Of a stretch of DNA of 64,000 bases, positions 16,565 through 24,706 are shown in pieces. Source of the stretch: Ruegeria lacuscaerulensis ITI-1157. Lineage in GTDB: Bacteria; Pseudomonadota; Alphaproteobacteria; Rhodobacterales; Rhodobacteraceae. The notes under the pieces were generated by a model. It made no database searches. It was not told where the DNA came from and saw only the letters and a list, made by a program, of their open reading frames with translations. The stretch covers positions 1,149,705 through 1,213,704 of the forward strand of contig GG704596.1 in the NCBI GenBank assembly GCA_000161775.1. Reading direction: 5' to 3'. Numbering within the stretch: position 1 is the first letter of the stretch; the number at the start of each line of letters is the position of its first letter. Position numbers and translations under genes: made by a program.

Positions 16565-17281
16565 TTGACCAACACCACCACAGAACGCCTTGCCGTTCTG
16601 ATTGATGCCGAGAATGTTCCGGCAAAACACGTCGCCGAAATCTTCGAAGAAGTCGCCACACTGGGCGAGGCCAGTCTGCGCCGGATCTACGGCGATTTTT
16701 CCGGCGGCACCCCGCAGGGCTGGAGCGCCGAGAAACTGGCGGAATACGCCATCGTTCCGCACCAGCAATTCGCCAACACAACCGGCAAGAACGCGGGCGA
16801 CATCGCCCTGGTGATCGACGCGATGGACATTCTGCATTCGGGCCGCTTCGACGGGTTCGTTCTGGTGTCATCCGACAGCGATTTCACCCGCCTGGCCAGC
16901 CGCATCCGTGAACAGGGGTTGAGGGTATACGGCATTGGCGAGCGCAAGACGCCCAAGGCTTTCGTGGCGGCCTGCAACCGGTTCATTCTGATTGAAAACA
17001 TCAAGAAAGAAAGCAGCAACGGCGAAAAGACCAAGAAGGCTCCGTCGAAGAAAGACCTGAACCATGCCTATCAGCTGATCCGCAATGTCGTGCTCAAATC
17101 CGACGAGCCGGATGGCTGGGTCACGCTGGGCTGGGTCGGCCGCCAGCTGAGCATGAATTACCCGGATTTCGACACGCGGACCTACGGATTCAACCGGCTG
17201 AGCGATCTGGTCCGCGAAATCGGAAAGTTCGAGGAATCCGGCGAAAGCGGAAATATCAGGATCCGCTGCAAAGAGAGGTAA
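16565..17281 (+). CDS. NYN-domain (LabA/DUF88-type) protein with C-terminal OST-HTH/LOTUS domain
   Basis: The 238-residue protein starts at TTG; there is no nearby ATG and the NYN fold begins almost at once (ERLAVLIDAENVPAKH). The NYN (PIN-like) nuclease part spans ~8-140 with acidic residues in LIDAEN, AGDIALVIDAMD and VLVSSDSDFTRLA that form the metal pocket. A lysine-rich linker (~145-160) leads to a LOTUS/OST-HTH domain (~165-235; LGWVGRQLSMNYPDFDTRTYGFNRLSDLV), a predicted RNA-binding winged helix. The pairing suggests an RNA-directed ribonuclease. It lies between two hairpins as a single gene. Confidence 0.85.
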   Translation: MTNTTTERLAVLIDAENVPAKHVAEIFEEVATLGEASLRRIYGDFSGGTPQGWSAEKLAEYAIVPHQQFANTTGKNAGDIALVIDAMDILHSGRFDGFVLVSSDSDFTRLASRIREQGLRVYGIGERKTPKAFVAACNRFILIENIKKESSNGEKTKKAPSKKDLNHAYQLIRNVVLKSDEPDGWVTLGWVGRQLSMNYPDFDTRTYGFNRLSDLVREIGKFEESGESGNIRIRCKER

Positions 17282-17300
17282 CGCGGCCGTCTGGCCGCGT
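17281..17300. terminator. Hairpin between convergent NYN and EamA genes
   Basis: ACGCGGCC and GGCCGCGT form a perfect 8-bp stem with a GTCT loop, directly after the NYN stop and 8 bases before the convergent EamA stop. No T-run follows, so termination activity is uncertain. Confidence 0.4.
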
Positions 17301-17307
17301 GGTGACT

Positions 17308-18246
17308 CTAAGCCCCCGGCCGCGCCGAGGCGCCGGTGTCGGACCGCGGCGAGCGGACGCGCAGAACCGGTTTGTTCGGCGAAACATTTGCCCGGCTTTC
17401 GCGCCAGACGACGAAGATGCCCGATGCGATGATGATCGCGGCCCCCACGGCCACCCATTTGTCGGGCTTTTCCCCAAAGAACACTGCGCCGAAGATCGTG
17501 GCCCAGATGATCTGGCTGTACTGGCTGGGGGCGACCACACCGGCGGGCGCAGCTCGATAGGCCAGGATGATCAGGTGCTGGGCGATCACCGAAAACACGC
17601 CGACCAAGGCCATCATCGCCAGATGGATCAGCGAAGGCGGCTGATAGACGGCCGGTTGCGCCAGGCTCATGACCGCGATCGCCAGCAGCATCGGATACAG
17701 GATCAGCACTGCCGAGCGTTCCTCGTTTCCGATCTTGCGCACCAGCACGGATGCGAAGGCGCTGCAGAACGCGGCCGTCAGGGCGGCAAGGTGGCCCAGG
17801 GTGATCTCGGTCGCGCCGGGGCGCAGGACGATCAGCACCCCGATCAGGCCCACGCCCACCGCAGCCCAGCGTTGCGCGCGCACGACCTCGCCCAGAATCG
17901 GAATCGACAGGACGGTGACGATCAGCGGAAAGGAAAACAGCAGCGAATAGACTTCGGCCAGGGGCAGGACCGAAAAGGCGTAGAAGGCACAGGACATACC
18001 CGTGACCATCAGCCCCGAGCGCAGCATGACCAACCAAGGATGGCGGGGCAGGAAGTTTCCAGTGGCCTTGTCCGCCAGGATCGTGACCGCCATCGGCACA
18101 AAGGAGAACAGCGTGGCGAAAAAGATGATCTGCAGCACGGAATAGGTGCCGCCCAGCGTCTTGATCAGCGCGTCATGGGTGGCAAAGACGGCAAACCCGA
18201 GAAAGGCAAAGCCAAGTCCCTGCAGGGTCGAGTTCTGTGTGCTCAT
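17308..18246 (-). CDS. EamA/DMT-family inner membrane transporter
   Basis: Starting at ATG 18246 (MSTQNSTLQGLGFAF) the protein has 312 residues and about ten hydrophobic helices in two EamA repeats, the usual DMT build. GTYSVLQIIFFATLFSFVP and GEVVRAQRWAAVGVGLIGVLIV are typical repeat ends. An upstream in-frame ATG (18327) would add a polar segment and is less likely. The C-terminus is Arg-rich and cytoplasmic. DMT carriers export or import small metabolites; the substrate cannot be told. Confidence 0.85.
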   Translation of the reverse strand: MSTQNSTLQGLGFAFLGFAVFATHDALIKTLGGTYSVLQIIFFATLFSFVPMAVTILADKATGNFLPRHPWLVMLRSGLMVTGMSCAFYAFSVLPLAEVYSLLFSFPLIVTVLSIPILGEVVRAQRWAAVGVGLIGVLIVLRPGATEITLGHLAALTAAFCSAFASVLVRKIGNEERSAVLILYPMLLAIAVMSLAQPAVYQPPSLIHLAMMALVGVFSVIAQHLIILAYRAAPAGVVAPSQYSQIIWATIFGAVFFGEKPDKWVAVGAAIIIASGIFVVWRESRANVSPNKPVLRVRSPRSDTGASARPGA

Positions 18247-18361
18247 CTGACTGGTCCCGGGCGGTTGGATGCTGTGGCAGGTGTTTGAGGTCTGATTAAA
18301 CCCAATCGGCAGAGTCGGATAGTCCAAACTTTACCGCTAACACCCCTGCGGGGCCGGCCGT

Positions 18362-18775
18362 TCAGCGCAGGATCGGCGGAGCCCCGGCCGGTTGGCGCGC
18401 GGCCGCGACACCGGCCTGCATCCCCGCGCCGATGCGGCGGGCCAGCGCCACCCAGGGCGTGGCCGTTTCCGGGGGCAGGGTGCCGTGGGCGACCTCTTCG
18501 AACAGGTCCAGCCAATGGGCGAACATCTCGGGCTTCACGTCCGGACGCTCGATATGTACGCGCTGCGGATTGCCGCTGTAGCCGCGCTCGTACAGGATGG
18601 CGTTGCGCCAGAAGGCGGCGATCCGGTCCTCATGCGCGGGCCAGTCGGTGACGTGGCGGTTGAAGATCGGGCCCAGCACGGCGTCCTGCCGGACGCGGGC
18701 GTAGAACGCGGTGACCTGCGCGCGGATCTGGTCGGGCGTGGCGGGAAAGCGTGGGGGCAGCACGGGCCGGGTCAT
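18362..18775 (-). CDS. Group III truncated haemoglobin
   Basis: The 137-residue globin aligns by eye with Campylobacter Ctb: Tyr25 (FYARVRQDAVLGPIF, TyrB10), proximal His74 (NPQRVHIERPD), and Trp88 (MFAHWLDLFEEV, TrpG8). These are the haem-pocket residues of group III truncated haemoglobins, implicated in oxygen or nitric oxide chemistry under low oxygen. The ATG lies 16 bases after the dnaE2 stop, so it may be read from the SOS-controlled transcript, although a separate promoter cannot be excluded. Confidence 0.85.
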   Translation of the reverse strand: MTRPVLPPRFPATPDQIRAQVTAFYARVRQDAVLGPIFNRHVTDWPAHEDRIAAFWRNAILYERGYSGNPQRVHIERPDVKPEMFAHWLDLFEEVAHGTLPPETATPWVALARRIGAGMQAGVAAARQPAGAPPILR

Positions 18776-18791
18776 GGTCGGGGCTTTCGAT

Positions 18792-21746
18792 TCAGGCTCT
18801 GTTCCGGGCAGATACCGCGTTTTCCGGCCCGGATGCAGGGGCGGAATTGTCGCGCTGCCCCGGCGTCAACAGGTGCCGCAACAGGGCCACCGGGTGTGCC
18901 CGCAGGCTCAGGCGGGTGGCGACGTAATCCTCGACCACCTGTTCACCCAGCGACATCCGGGGCAGATGGGCGGCGGGCTCGTCCAGCGCCTCGCCTTCCA
19001 GATCCTGCGCGAAGAGCGGCAGGGGCCTGGCGGTGGCGATCGCCTTGGCCTGCCACAGCGCCTCGCGCCGGGTCAGGCCGCAGGCGGCAAAGGCATCGGC
19101 CTCGGCCAGACGCTCGATCACCGAGGGGCCAAGGCCCGCGCGGCGCCAGACGTCATCGACCTGATGATAGCCGTTGCCGCGCGCGGCGGTCAGCCAGCTG
19201 GCGTCCTCCTCGCTCAGGCCCTTGATCTGGCGAAAGCCCAGCCGCAGGGCCAGCCCGCCATGACCGTCGGGCTCCATCACGTTGTCCCAGAAGCTGGCAT
19301 TGATGCAGACCGGGCGCACCTGCACGCCATGCTCGCGCGCATCGCGCACGATCTGGGCGGGAGCATAGAACCCCATCGGCTGCGAATTCAGCAGCGCGCA
19401 GGCGAAAATCCCCGGATGGTGGCACTTGATCCAGGCGCTGGCATAGACCAGCAGCGCAAAGCTGGCCGCGTGGCTTTCGGGGAAGCCGTAGGAGCCGAAC
19501 CCCTCGATCTGCGAGAAGCAGCGTTCGGCAAATTCGGCGTCATAGCCGTTGCGCTGCATCCCGCGCAGGAACAGGGCGCGGAATTCGCTGACGGACCCAT
19601 GCTTCTTGAAGGTCGCCAGCGAGCGCCGCAGCCGGTCGGCCTGTTCGGGGGTGAAGCCCGCGCCGACGATGGCGATCTGCATCGCCTGTTCCTGAAACAG
19701 CGGCACGCCCAGCGTCTTGCCCAGAACCTCACCCAGTGCGTCCGAGGGGAAGCTGACCTCCTCCTCGCCGTTGCGGCGGCGGATATAGGGATGCACCATG
19801 TCGCCCTGGATGGGGCCGGGGCGGATGATGGCGACCTCGATCACCAGGTCATAGAAATTGCGCGGCCGCATCCGGGGCAGGAAGTTCATCTGCGCACGGG
19901 ATTCCACCTGGAACACGCCCACCGAATCCGCGCGGCACAGCATGTCATAGACCGCCGGGTCCTCGGGCGGCAGGGTGGCGAGCGTGTAGCTGGTCTGGTG
20001 GTGCTGGGCGATCAGGTCAAAGGCCTTTCGGATGCAGGTCAGCATGCCAAGGCTCAGAACATCGACCTTGAGGATGCCAAGCGTATCAATGTCGTCCTTG
20101 TCCCAGCAGATGACGGTGCGGTCCTCCATCGTGGCGTTCTCGATGGGCACCAGCTCGTCCAGACGCCCCTCGGTGATGATGAAACCGCCCACGTGCTGGG
20201 ACAGGTGGCGGGGGAAGCCATTGATCTGATGCACCAGTGTCAGAGTCTGTTTCAGGCGGTGATCCTCGGGGTCGAGGCCGATTTCGCGCATCCGCTCGGC
20301 CTCGAGCCCCGAGGCCGAGAAGAACCCCCACAGCTGCGAGGACAGGGCGGAAATCGTGTCCTCGGTCAGGCCCATGGCGCGGCCCACCTCGCGGATGGCG
20401 CGCTTGCCGCGATAGTGGATCACCGTGGCGCACAGCCCCGCGCGGTGGCGGCCATAGCGTTCATAGATGTGCTGGATCACCTCTTCGCGGCGTTCATGTT
20501 CGAAATCCACGTCGATGTCGGGCGGCTCGTCCCGCGCCTCGGAGACGAAGCGTTCGAACACCATGGTGCCCATCTCGGGGCTGACCGAGGTGACGCCCAG
20601 GCAATAGCAGACCACCGAATTGGCCGCCGAGCCGCGCCCCTGGCACAGGATTCCGCGGCTGCGGGCAAACTGCACGATGTCGTGGACGGTCAGGAAATAG
20701 GGCTCGTATTTCAGCTTGCCGATCAGGGTCAGCTCATGCGCCAGCATCGCCTTCACCTTTTCGGGGGCGCCGGCGGGATAGCGCCATTTCAATCCTTCAT
20801 GCGCCAGACGGTGCAGGCGCTGGGCGGGGGTTTCGGTGCCGCTGACCTCGCTGGGGTATTCATAGCGCAGTTCGTCCAGCGAGAAGGTGAGCTGTTCGCT
20901 GAGCGCATACGCGCGGGCCACGGCGCCTTCGTGCCCCTTGAAAATGCGCAGCATCTCGGCCTCGGACCGCAGGCGCTGTTCGCCGTTGGCCAGCGCGTGG
21001 CGGCCCAGGTCGTCCACCTTGCGGCGCAGCCGGATCGCGGTCAGCACATCGGCCAGCCGGCGGCGCGACCCGTGATGCATCATCGGCGCGGCGCTGGCGA
21101 TGGTGGGCAGGCCCAGATGGTGCGATTCAGTCTCTAACACTTGAAAAAATGCCGCATCCGCCCCGTCATAACGGGGATGCATCAGCAGATGCATGCGCCC
21201 GGCAAAGCGGCGCGTCAGCTGTTGCGCCTGTGTCCGCCACCCGCTCGCGCCGCCGGTCGGACGGCCCGCCTGTGGCCAGAGCAGCAGGTGCAGACCGTCG
21301 GAAAACTCCAGCAGGTCGGACAGGTGCAGGATGCAGTCGCCCTTGGCCGCGCGCAGCCGCCCAGTGGACAGGAGGCGGCACAGGCTGGCCCAGCCCTGCC
21401 GGTTGAGGGGCAGGGCGGTAACGGGCGGGGCATCGGTAAAGATCAGCCGCGCCGCCGGGATCAGGCGCGGCACCGCATGTACCGGGAACGAGGGCGGTTT
21501 CGGGATGTGATCGGGGCAGGGCGGGCCGATGGGCGTGTTGTGCTCCTCCCACGCGCGGCGTTCACGCACCTTGCGGGCGATCTCGCGTGCCTGGGTGTGG
21601 GCGCGGACGATGCCCGCCACCGAGTTGTCATCGGCGATGGCGATGGCGGGCAGCCCCAGGGTGACGGCGCGCTCCATGTACTCCTCGGGGTGCGAGGCCC
21701 CGGTGAGGAAGGTGAAATTCGACGTGATCGACAGCTCGGCATACAT
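18792..21746 (-). CDS. dnaE2: Error-prone DNA polymerase DnaE2 (ImuC), lacking the C-terminal OB region
   Basis: The 984-residue protein starts MYAELSITSNFTFLTGASHPEEYMERA (PHP domain), carries the catalytic aspartates in PDIDVDF near residue 410, RGSAANS just before them, and HhH motifs around 860. DnaE2 performs translesion synthesis with ImuA and ImuB during SOS. Family members usually run ~1050-1150 residues and end with an OB-fold after the SLRAHPVALLR segment; here the frame stops 28 residues after it with an unrelated tail (APASGPENAVSARNRA). The next gene begins 16 bases on, so no OB domain is encoded. A near-perfect LexA box lies upstream. Confidence 0.9.
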   Translation of the reverse strand: MYAELSITSNFTFLTGASHPEEYMERAVTLGLPAIAIADDNSVAGIVRAHTQAREIARKVRERRAWEEHNTPIGPPCPDHIPKPPSFPVHAVPRLIPAARLIFTDAPPVTALPLNRQGWASLCRLLSTGRLRAAKGDCILHLSDLLEFSDGLHLLLWPQAGRPTGGASGWRTQAQQLTRRFAGRMHLLMHPRYDGADAAFFQVLETESHHLGLPTIASAAPMMHHGSRRRLADVLTAIRLRRKVDDLGRHALANGEQRLRSEAEMLRIFKGHEGAVARAYALSEQLTFSLDELRYEYPSEVSGTETPAQRLHRLAHEGLKWRYPAGAPEKVKAMLAHELTLIGKLKYEPYFLTVHDIVQFARSRGILCQGRGSAANSVVCYCLGVTSVSPEMGTMVFERFVSEARDEPPDIDVDFEHERREEVIQHIYERYGRHRAGLCATVIHYRGKRAIREVGRAMGLTEDTISALSSQLWGFFSASGLEAERMREIGLDPEDHRLKQTLTLVHQINGFPRHLSQHVGGFIITEGRLDELVPIENATMEDRTVICWDKDDIDTLGILKVDVLSLGMLTCIRKAFDLIAQHHQTSYTLATLPPEDPAVYDMLCRADSVGVFQVESRAQMNFLPRMRPRNFYDLVIEVAIIRPGPIQGDMVHPYIRRRNGEEEVSFPSDALGEVLGKTLGVPLFQEQAMQIAIVGAGFTPEQADRLRRSLATFKKHGSVSEFRALFLRGMQRNGYDAEFAERCFSQIEGFGSYGFPESHAASFALLVYASAWIKCHHPGIFACALLNSQPMGFYAPAQIVRDAREHGVQVRPVCINASFWDNVMEPDGHGGLALRLGFRQIKGLSEEDASWLTAARGNGYHQVDDVWRRAGLGPSVIERLAEADAFAACGLTRREALWQAKAIATARPLPLFAQDLEGEALDEPAAHLPRMSLGEQVVEDYVATRLSLRAHPVALLRHLLTPGQRDNSAPASGPENAVSARNRA

Positions 21747-21762
21747 GGCGAGTCGTCATTAT

Positions 21763-21777
21763 ATTCTTGTTTTGTTC
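21763..21777. promoter_or_regulatory. SOS (LexA) box upstream of dnaE2, one mismatch
   Basis: ATTCTTGTTTTGTTC matches GTTC-N7-GTTC with one substitution (A for G at the first position). It lies 16 bases upstream of the dnaE2 start, the same placement as at imuB. Confidence 0.65.
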
Positions 21778-22029
21778 TTTTTCGAGTCCTTGTCTGCAGT
21801 GCGCAGGAAACGGGTCGCCAATTCAGGTGCGGTGAAGTTCTGGTTCGAGCCCTGAGCGGACGTGTCGTGCATTCGCAGCAAACATCATCTTGGCTGGCTT
21901 CAAAGCTATCTTTGCATTTGTGAACCGATTGGATTGCAGCTTGGAAATCTACCTTCCGATCAGCGCGCAATCTGGGCTCAGCTCGCCACAGAGATATGGC
22001 TGTTCTTGCGCCCCGTGGTCGAAATGTAA
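21778..22029. other. AT-richer intergenic stretch
   Basis: This ~250-bp stretch between dnaE2 and the small secreted-protein gene is clearly lower in GC than the surroundings and holds no gene I can support. It marks the left boundary of a compositionally foreign patch that runs to about 24.7 kb. Confidence 0.5.
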
Positions 22030-22488
22030 CTATTTGATTTCGAAGCTTTCAGTTTCGTGTAAACTCAGTTTCGCCCGCGCGTAAGCCGGTTTCCAATTCA
22101 ATGTTGTCATAAAGCAAGGCGCGCAAAGTTTGCATCCGCCACCATTACACGCATTCTTAAAAAAGGAGAGATTTCTTAACAATGTCTGTCGACCGACCTT
22201 TATCTCACTCTTGGAGAGCATAAACTTCAGGTCTGTCTGAGGCACGACCCCTTCGTTCACGTATAAGCCACAGACTGCTGCCTTGCCCCCAACATTTATT
22301 GATGCATACGCGATTATTGTTTCCCCTTTCTGCTGCGCAAGCCACGTTACGGTCGTTTTTCTGAACTGCTGTTCATTGCCTTTTAGCGCGAGGCATCCTT
22401 CCAGAAACTGCCCCTCTGCATGCGTGGCTGAAACGGAACAGGCGAGGAGGGTCAGTACGATTGCGATTTTCGAAAGAGTAAAACTCAT
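22030..22488 (-). CDS. Small secreted cysteine-containing protein of unknown function
   Basis: From ATG 22488 the 152-residue product has a signal peptide (MSFTLSKIAIVLTLLACSVSATHA, cleavage after Ala-x-Ala-like THA). The mature part holds Cys in EGCLALKG, VCGLY and a dense ACNGGGCKLCAPC cluster near 125-137, suggesting disulphides in the periplasm. I do not recognise the family. Codon use is less GC-biased than neighbours, consistent with transfer. It lies 19 bases downstream of the interrupted gene, also secreted, so the pair was probably one operon. Confidence 0.6.
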   Translation of the reverse strand: MSFTLSKIAIVLTLLACSVSATHAEGQFLEGCLALKGNEQQFRKTTVTWLAQQKGETIIAYASINVGGKAAVCGLYVNEGVVPQTDLKFMLSKSEIKVGRQTLLRNLSFFKNACNGGGCKLCAPCFMTTLNWKPAYARAKLSLHETESFEIK

Positions 22489-22952
22489 GGCCTCGCTCCC
22501 GGTCTGACTACGGTTTGTTCGACAGTGAGCATTCGATTGCCCGTTTGAACGCCTTTGAGAGATCATCTCCATCGTTCGGAAAAGTCACAAGCAGTCTGCC
22601 GCGGTTATCATGAATAGAAATCGGCTTACCCTGCGAGATGAAGGAGCGGAACGTGGCCATGGAGACCGGGCGGCCAGCAAGAAAGTTGTGGCTCATCCCG
22701 GAAATCATCGAGCCTCCATAAAGTGCCTCAGGAATCCGAATTTCCCGCGAACCGGATTTCAACGTTAACTTTTTCCTGCCGAAGGAATAATCCCATCCCT
22801 TTTTGGATGCGTAGAACGACCAAGCCTGATCATTCTTCGCCTCGAACTCTAAGGATGCATCTTTGGAAAAGAGAGAGGTGGTCCGAGAAATCTGAACAGA
22901 TGAGTTAGGTGGATTTTCCGCTCCTGATCCGGCAGCGTGCCGGGACGAAGGA

Positions 22953-23270
22953 GTGAATATGGCAAGACGACCGAGGCGGAACCACAGCCCTGCATTCAAG
23001 GCGAAAGTGGCATTGGCAGCTTTGAAGAGCGACAAAACGATGAGCGAATTGGCGACGCAGTTTGACGTTCATCCGAACCAGATCAAGCAGTGGAAAGATC
23101 AGCTTCTCGACGGGGTGACGGATGTCTTTGACGACAAGCCGAAGGCTTCGAAAGCCCCCGAGATCGACGTCAAATCGCTCCATGCAAAGATTGGCCAGCT
23201 GACGCTGGAGAATGATTTTTTGGGTGAAGCGCTCGCCAAGGCCGGTCTGTTGGGGAGCGCAAAGAAATGA
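22953..23270 (+). CDS. IS3-family transposase OrfA
   Basis: OrfA of the element: 105 residues with an N-terminal helix-turn-helix (HSPAFKAKVALAALKSDKTMSELATQFDVHPNQIKQWK) and a leucine-zipper-like C-terminus (LHAKIGQLTLENDFLGEALAKAG). The start is GTG at 22953 or the ATG two codons on; GAAGGAG precedes it. The sequence is intact. The ATGA overlap with orfB is normal for IS3 elements, where -1 frameshifting makes the full transposase. Confidence 0.85.
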   Translation: MNMARRPRRNHSPAFKAKVALAALKSDKTMSELATQFDVHPNQIKQWKDQLLDGVTDVFDDKPKASKAPEIDVKSLHAKIGQLTLENDFLGEALAKAGLLGSAKK

Positions 23271-24137
23271 CCAACCCTGACCACAAGCTGAGCCTGACGC
23301 GCCAGGCCGACCTGCTCGGGATCAGCCGGGGCAGTCTCTATTACGAGCCGCGTCCCACCAGTGAAGATGATCTCAAACTGATGTGCCGGATTGATGAACT
23401 GCACATGGAGTATCCGTTTGCGGGCAGCCGGATGATGAAAGGTCTTCTGCGTCAGGAGGGCTTCACTGCTGGCCGGCTTCACGTGGCCACCTGCATGAAA
23501 CAGATGGGCATCCAAGCCCTGTATCGCAGGCCCAACACGTCGAAACCGGCACCTGGCCATAAGGTCTATCCCTATCTGCTGAGAAAGCTGGCGGTGACGC
23601 GACCAAACCAGGTTTGGGCCATGGACATTACCTACATTCCCCTCTCGGCAGAATGCTATGCATTCGCCTGCCGGGCAGTGCATGGCGCGTGGGTTCGTCT
23701 ATTTGGTCGCCGTGCTGGACTGGTTCAGTCGGAAGGTGTTGGCTTGGCGGCTGTCCACGACGCTGGAAACCGGACCGTGCATCGAGGCTTTGAAAGAGGC
23801 CACGCGCCGCCATGGCAAGCCTGAGATCATGAATACGGACCAGGGCAGCCAATTCACATCCATCGACTTCATAAAGACCCTGAAGGATGCGGGCATCCAG
23901 ATCAGCTTGGATGGCAAGGGCGCGTGGCGGGACAATGTCTTTGTCGAACGGCTCTGGCGGACGATCAAATATGAAGAGGTATACCTGCGCGCCTATGACA
24001 GCGTCTCGGCCGCCCGTGAAAGCCTTCGCCGGTATCTGGCATTCTAAAACACGCGGAGACCGCATTCATCGCTGGACGGGCAGACGCCCGATCAGGCATA
24101 CATCAACCCGTCGCGACCAATCCCGGTCGCGGCATAA
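23267..24137 (+). pseudogene. IS3-family transposase OrfB, broken by a 40-bp insertion and a nonsense codon
   Basis: OrfB begins MTNPDHKLSLTRQADLLG, has the HTH_21 region (YPFAGSRMMKGLLRQEG) and the first integrase-core Asp in WAMDITYIP. Immediately after, 40 extra bases (23642-23681) shift the frame; the normal continuation ARGFVYLVAVLDWFSRKVLAW resumes in another frame at 23682, followed by the second and third catalytic residues (NTDQGSQF; WRDNVFVERLWRTIKYEEVY). At 24045 TAA replaces the conserved Tyr codon of AFYNTRRPHSSLDG. The frame then runs to TAA at 24135. Both lesions kill the transposase. Confidence 0.9.
23642..23681. repeat. 40-bp imperfect-palindrome insertion inside transposase OrfB
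   Basis: The extra segment folds into CGGCAG-AATGC...GCATT-CGC-CTGCCG, a hairpin with a small bulge. It sits between the codons for ITYIP and ARGFVY, a point where IS3 relatives have only a single Met. Its length (1 mod 3) causes the frameshift. I cannot tell whether it is a miniature mobile element or a local rearrangement. Confidence 0.6.
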
Positions 24138-24405
24138 CCGAGCGGGAAATCCACCTACAAAACGGCTCGAAACTGTTCAAACGAACCGAACCACCTCTGA
24201 GTACCGCGCTACAGAGCGTATAGCGCCCTTTCTGTCCAGTTTGGGCTATGACAAATGTCGCAGGCTTCTTCACCACATACCAATACCCAAATCGTTCAAC
24301 TTTTTCGCTCTTGCGGGTAGCCGGATCGGCCCACGCGACAGTCGAAAAACAAATGAGCGAAAGCAGGAAAAGTGCAGGTCGAGATACTCTTGCTAGGGTC
24401 ATCAA

Positions 24406-24706
24406 TGGGCAAACTCCTATCTTTCAGAAAATTCAATTCAAGTAGCTTTCTTAGGATAGGGTTTCTCCGGCTTCCGTCATTGAGGTATGTCAAACTCTCG
24501 CTGGCTGACAAAATGACCTGCCCCTGGTTTGCGTTACCTGGCCAACACCGTGCTTCGCCCATGTTTCCGCAAAACAGTTGTGCCTTGTGAACGAAGCGAA
24601 AGACAACTTCGTCCACAATGCGCTTATGCAAGGGCGGCGTGGCGAGTGGTCTTGGTTGTTCTGCAAAAAACCTCATCTGCCCAGACCGAAGTGGCACGGT
24701 GCCTCG
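24406..24706. other. 300-bp non-coding, AT-richer stretch
   Basis: No supported gene. It holds the upstream region of the interrupted secreted-protein gene, where a promoter must have been, and the right boundary of the low-GC patch. A minus-strand open frame of 133 codons covering it (24296-24697) has no recognisable domain and overlaps the signal-peptide gene, so I do not call it. Confidence 0.45.

Larger units (their letters stand above)
22901..24159 (+). mobile_element. IS3-family insertion sequence, inactive
   Basis: The element has the IS3 build: orfA (22953-23270) overlapping orfB (23267-24137) by ATGA, and imperfect terminal inverted repeats: left TTAGGTGGATTTTCCGCTC, right (reverse complement) TGTAGGTGGATTTCCCGCTC. 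The right end finishes in CA as expected; the left end is taken as TGAG at 22901. It is about 1.26 kb. OrfB carries a 40-bp palindromic insertion and an internal stop, so no active transposase can be made. Confidence 0.85.
22508..24405 (-). pseudogene. Secreted-protein gene split by an IS3-family element
   Basis: Two minus-strand pieces look like one gene. The 5' piece (24405-24160, 82 codons) encodes a signal peptide (PALFLLSLICFSTVAWA) and YWYVVKKPATFVIAQTGQKGRYTLC...RLNSFEPF. The 3' piece (22900-22508, 130 codons plus stop) continues with VQISRTTSLFSKDASLEF and ends ALYGGSMISGMS...RAIECSLSNKP. With the element placed at 22901-24159 both pieces end on codon boundaries, so excision restores one frame of ~212 codons. 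The flanking triplets are AGA and AAA, a near but imperfect target duplication. Function unknown; periplasmic. Confidence 0.65.

Noticed and set aside
18711..21137. 808-codon open frame on the plus strand opposite dnaE2
   Set aside because: It is the complement of a clearly conserved polymerase gene; long antisense frames are expected at this GC content. The translation is rich in His/Gly/Gln/Arg with no domain.
22906..24157. Alternative IS3 borders at the first common bases of the inverted repeats
   Set aside because: These borders give no target duplication and break the codon phase of the interrupted gene; 22901-24159 keeps TG...CA ends and the reading frame.
24296..24697. 133-codon minus-strand frame
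   Set aside because: Overlaps the signal-peptide half of the interrupted gene in another frame and resembles nothing.
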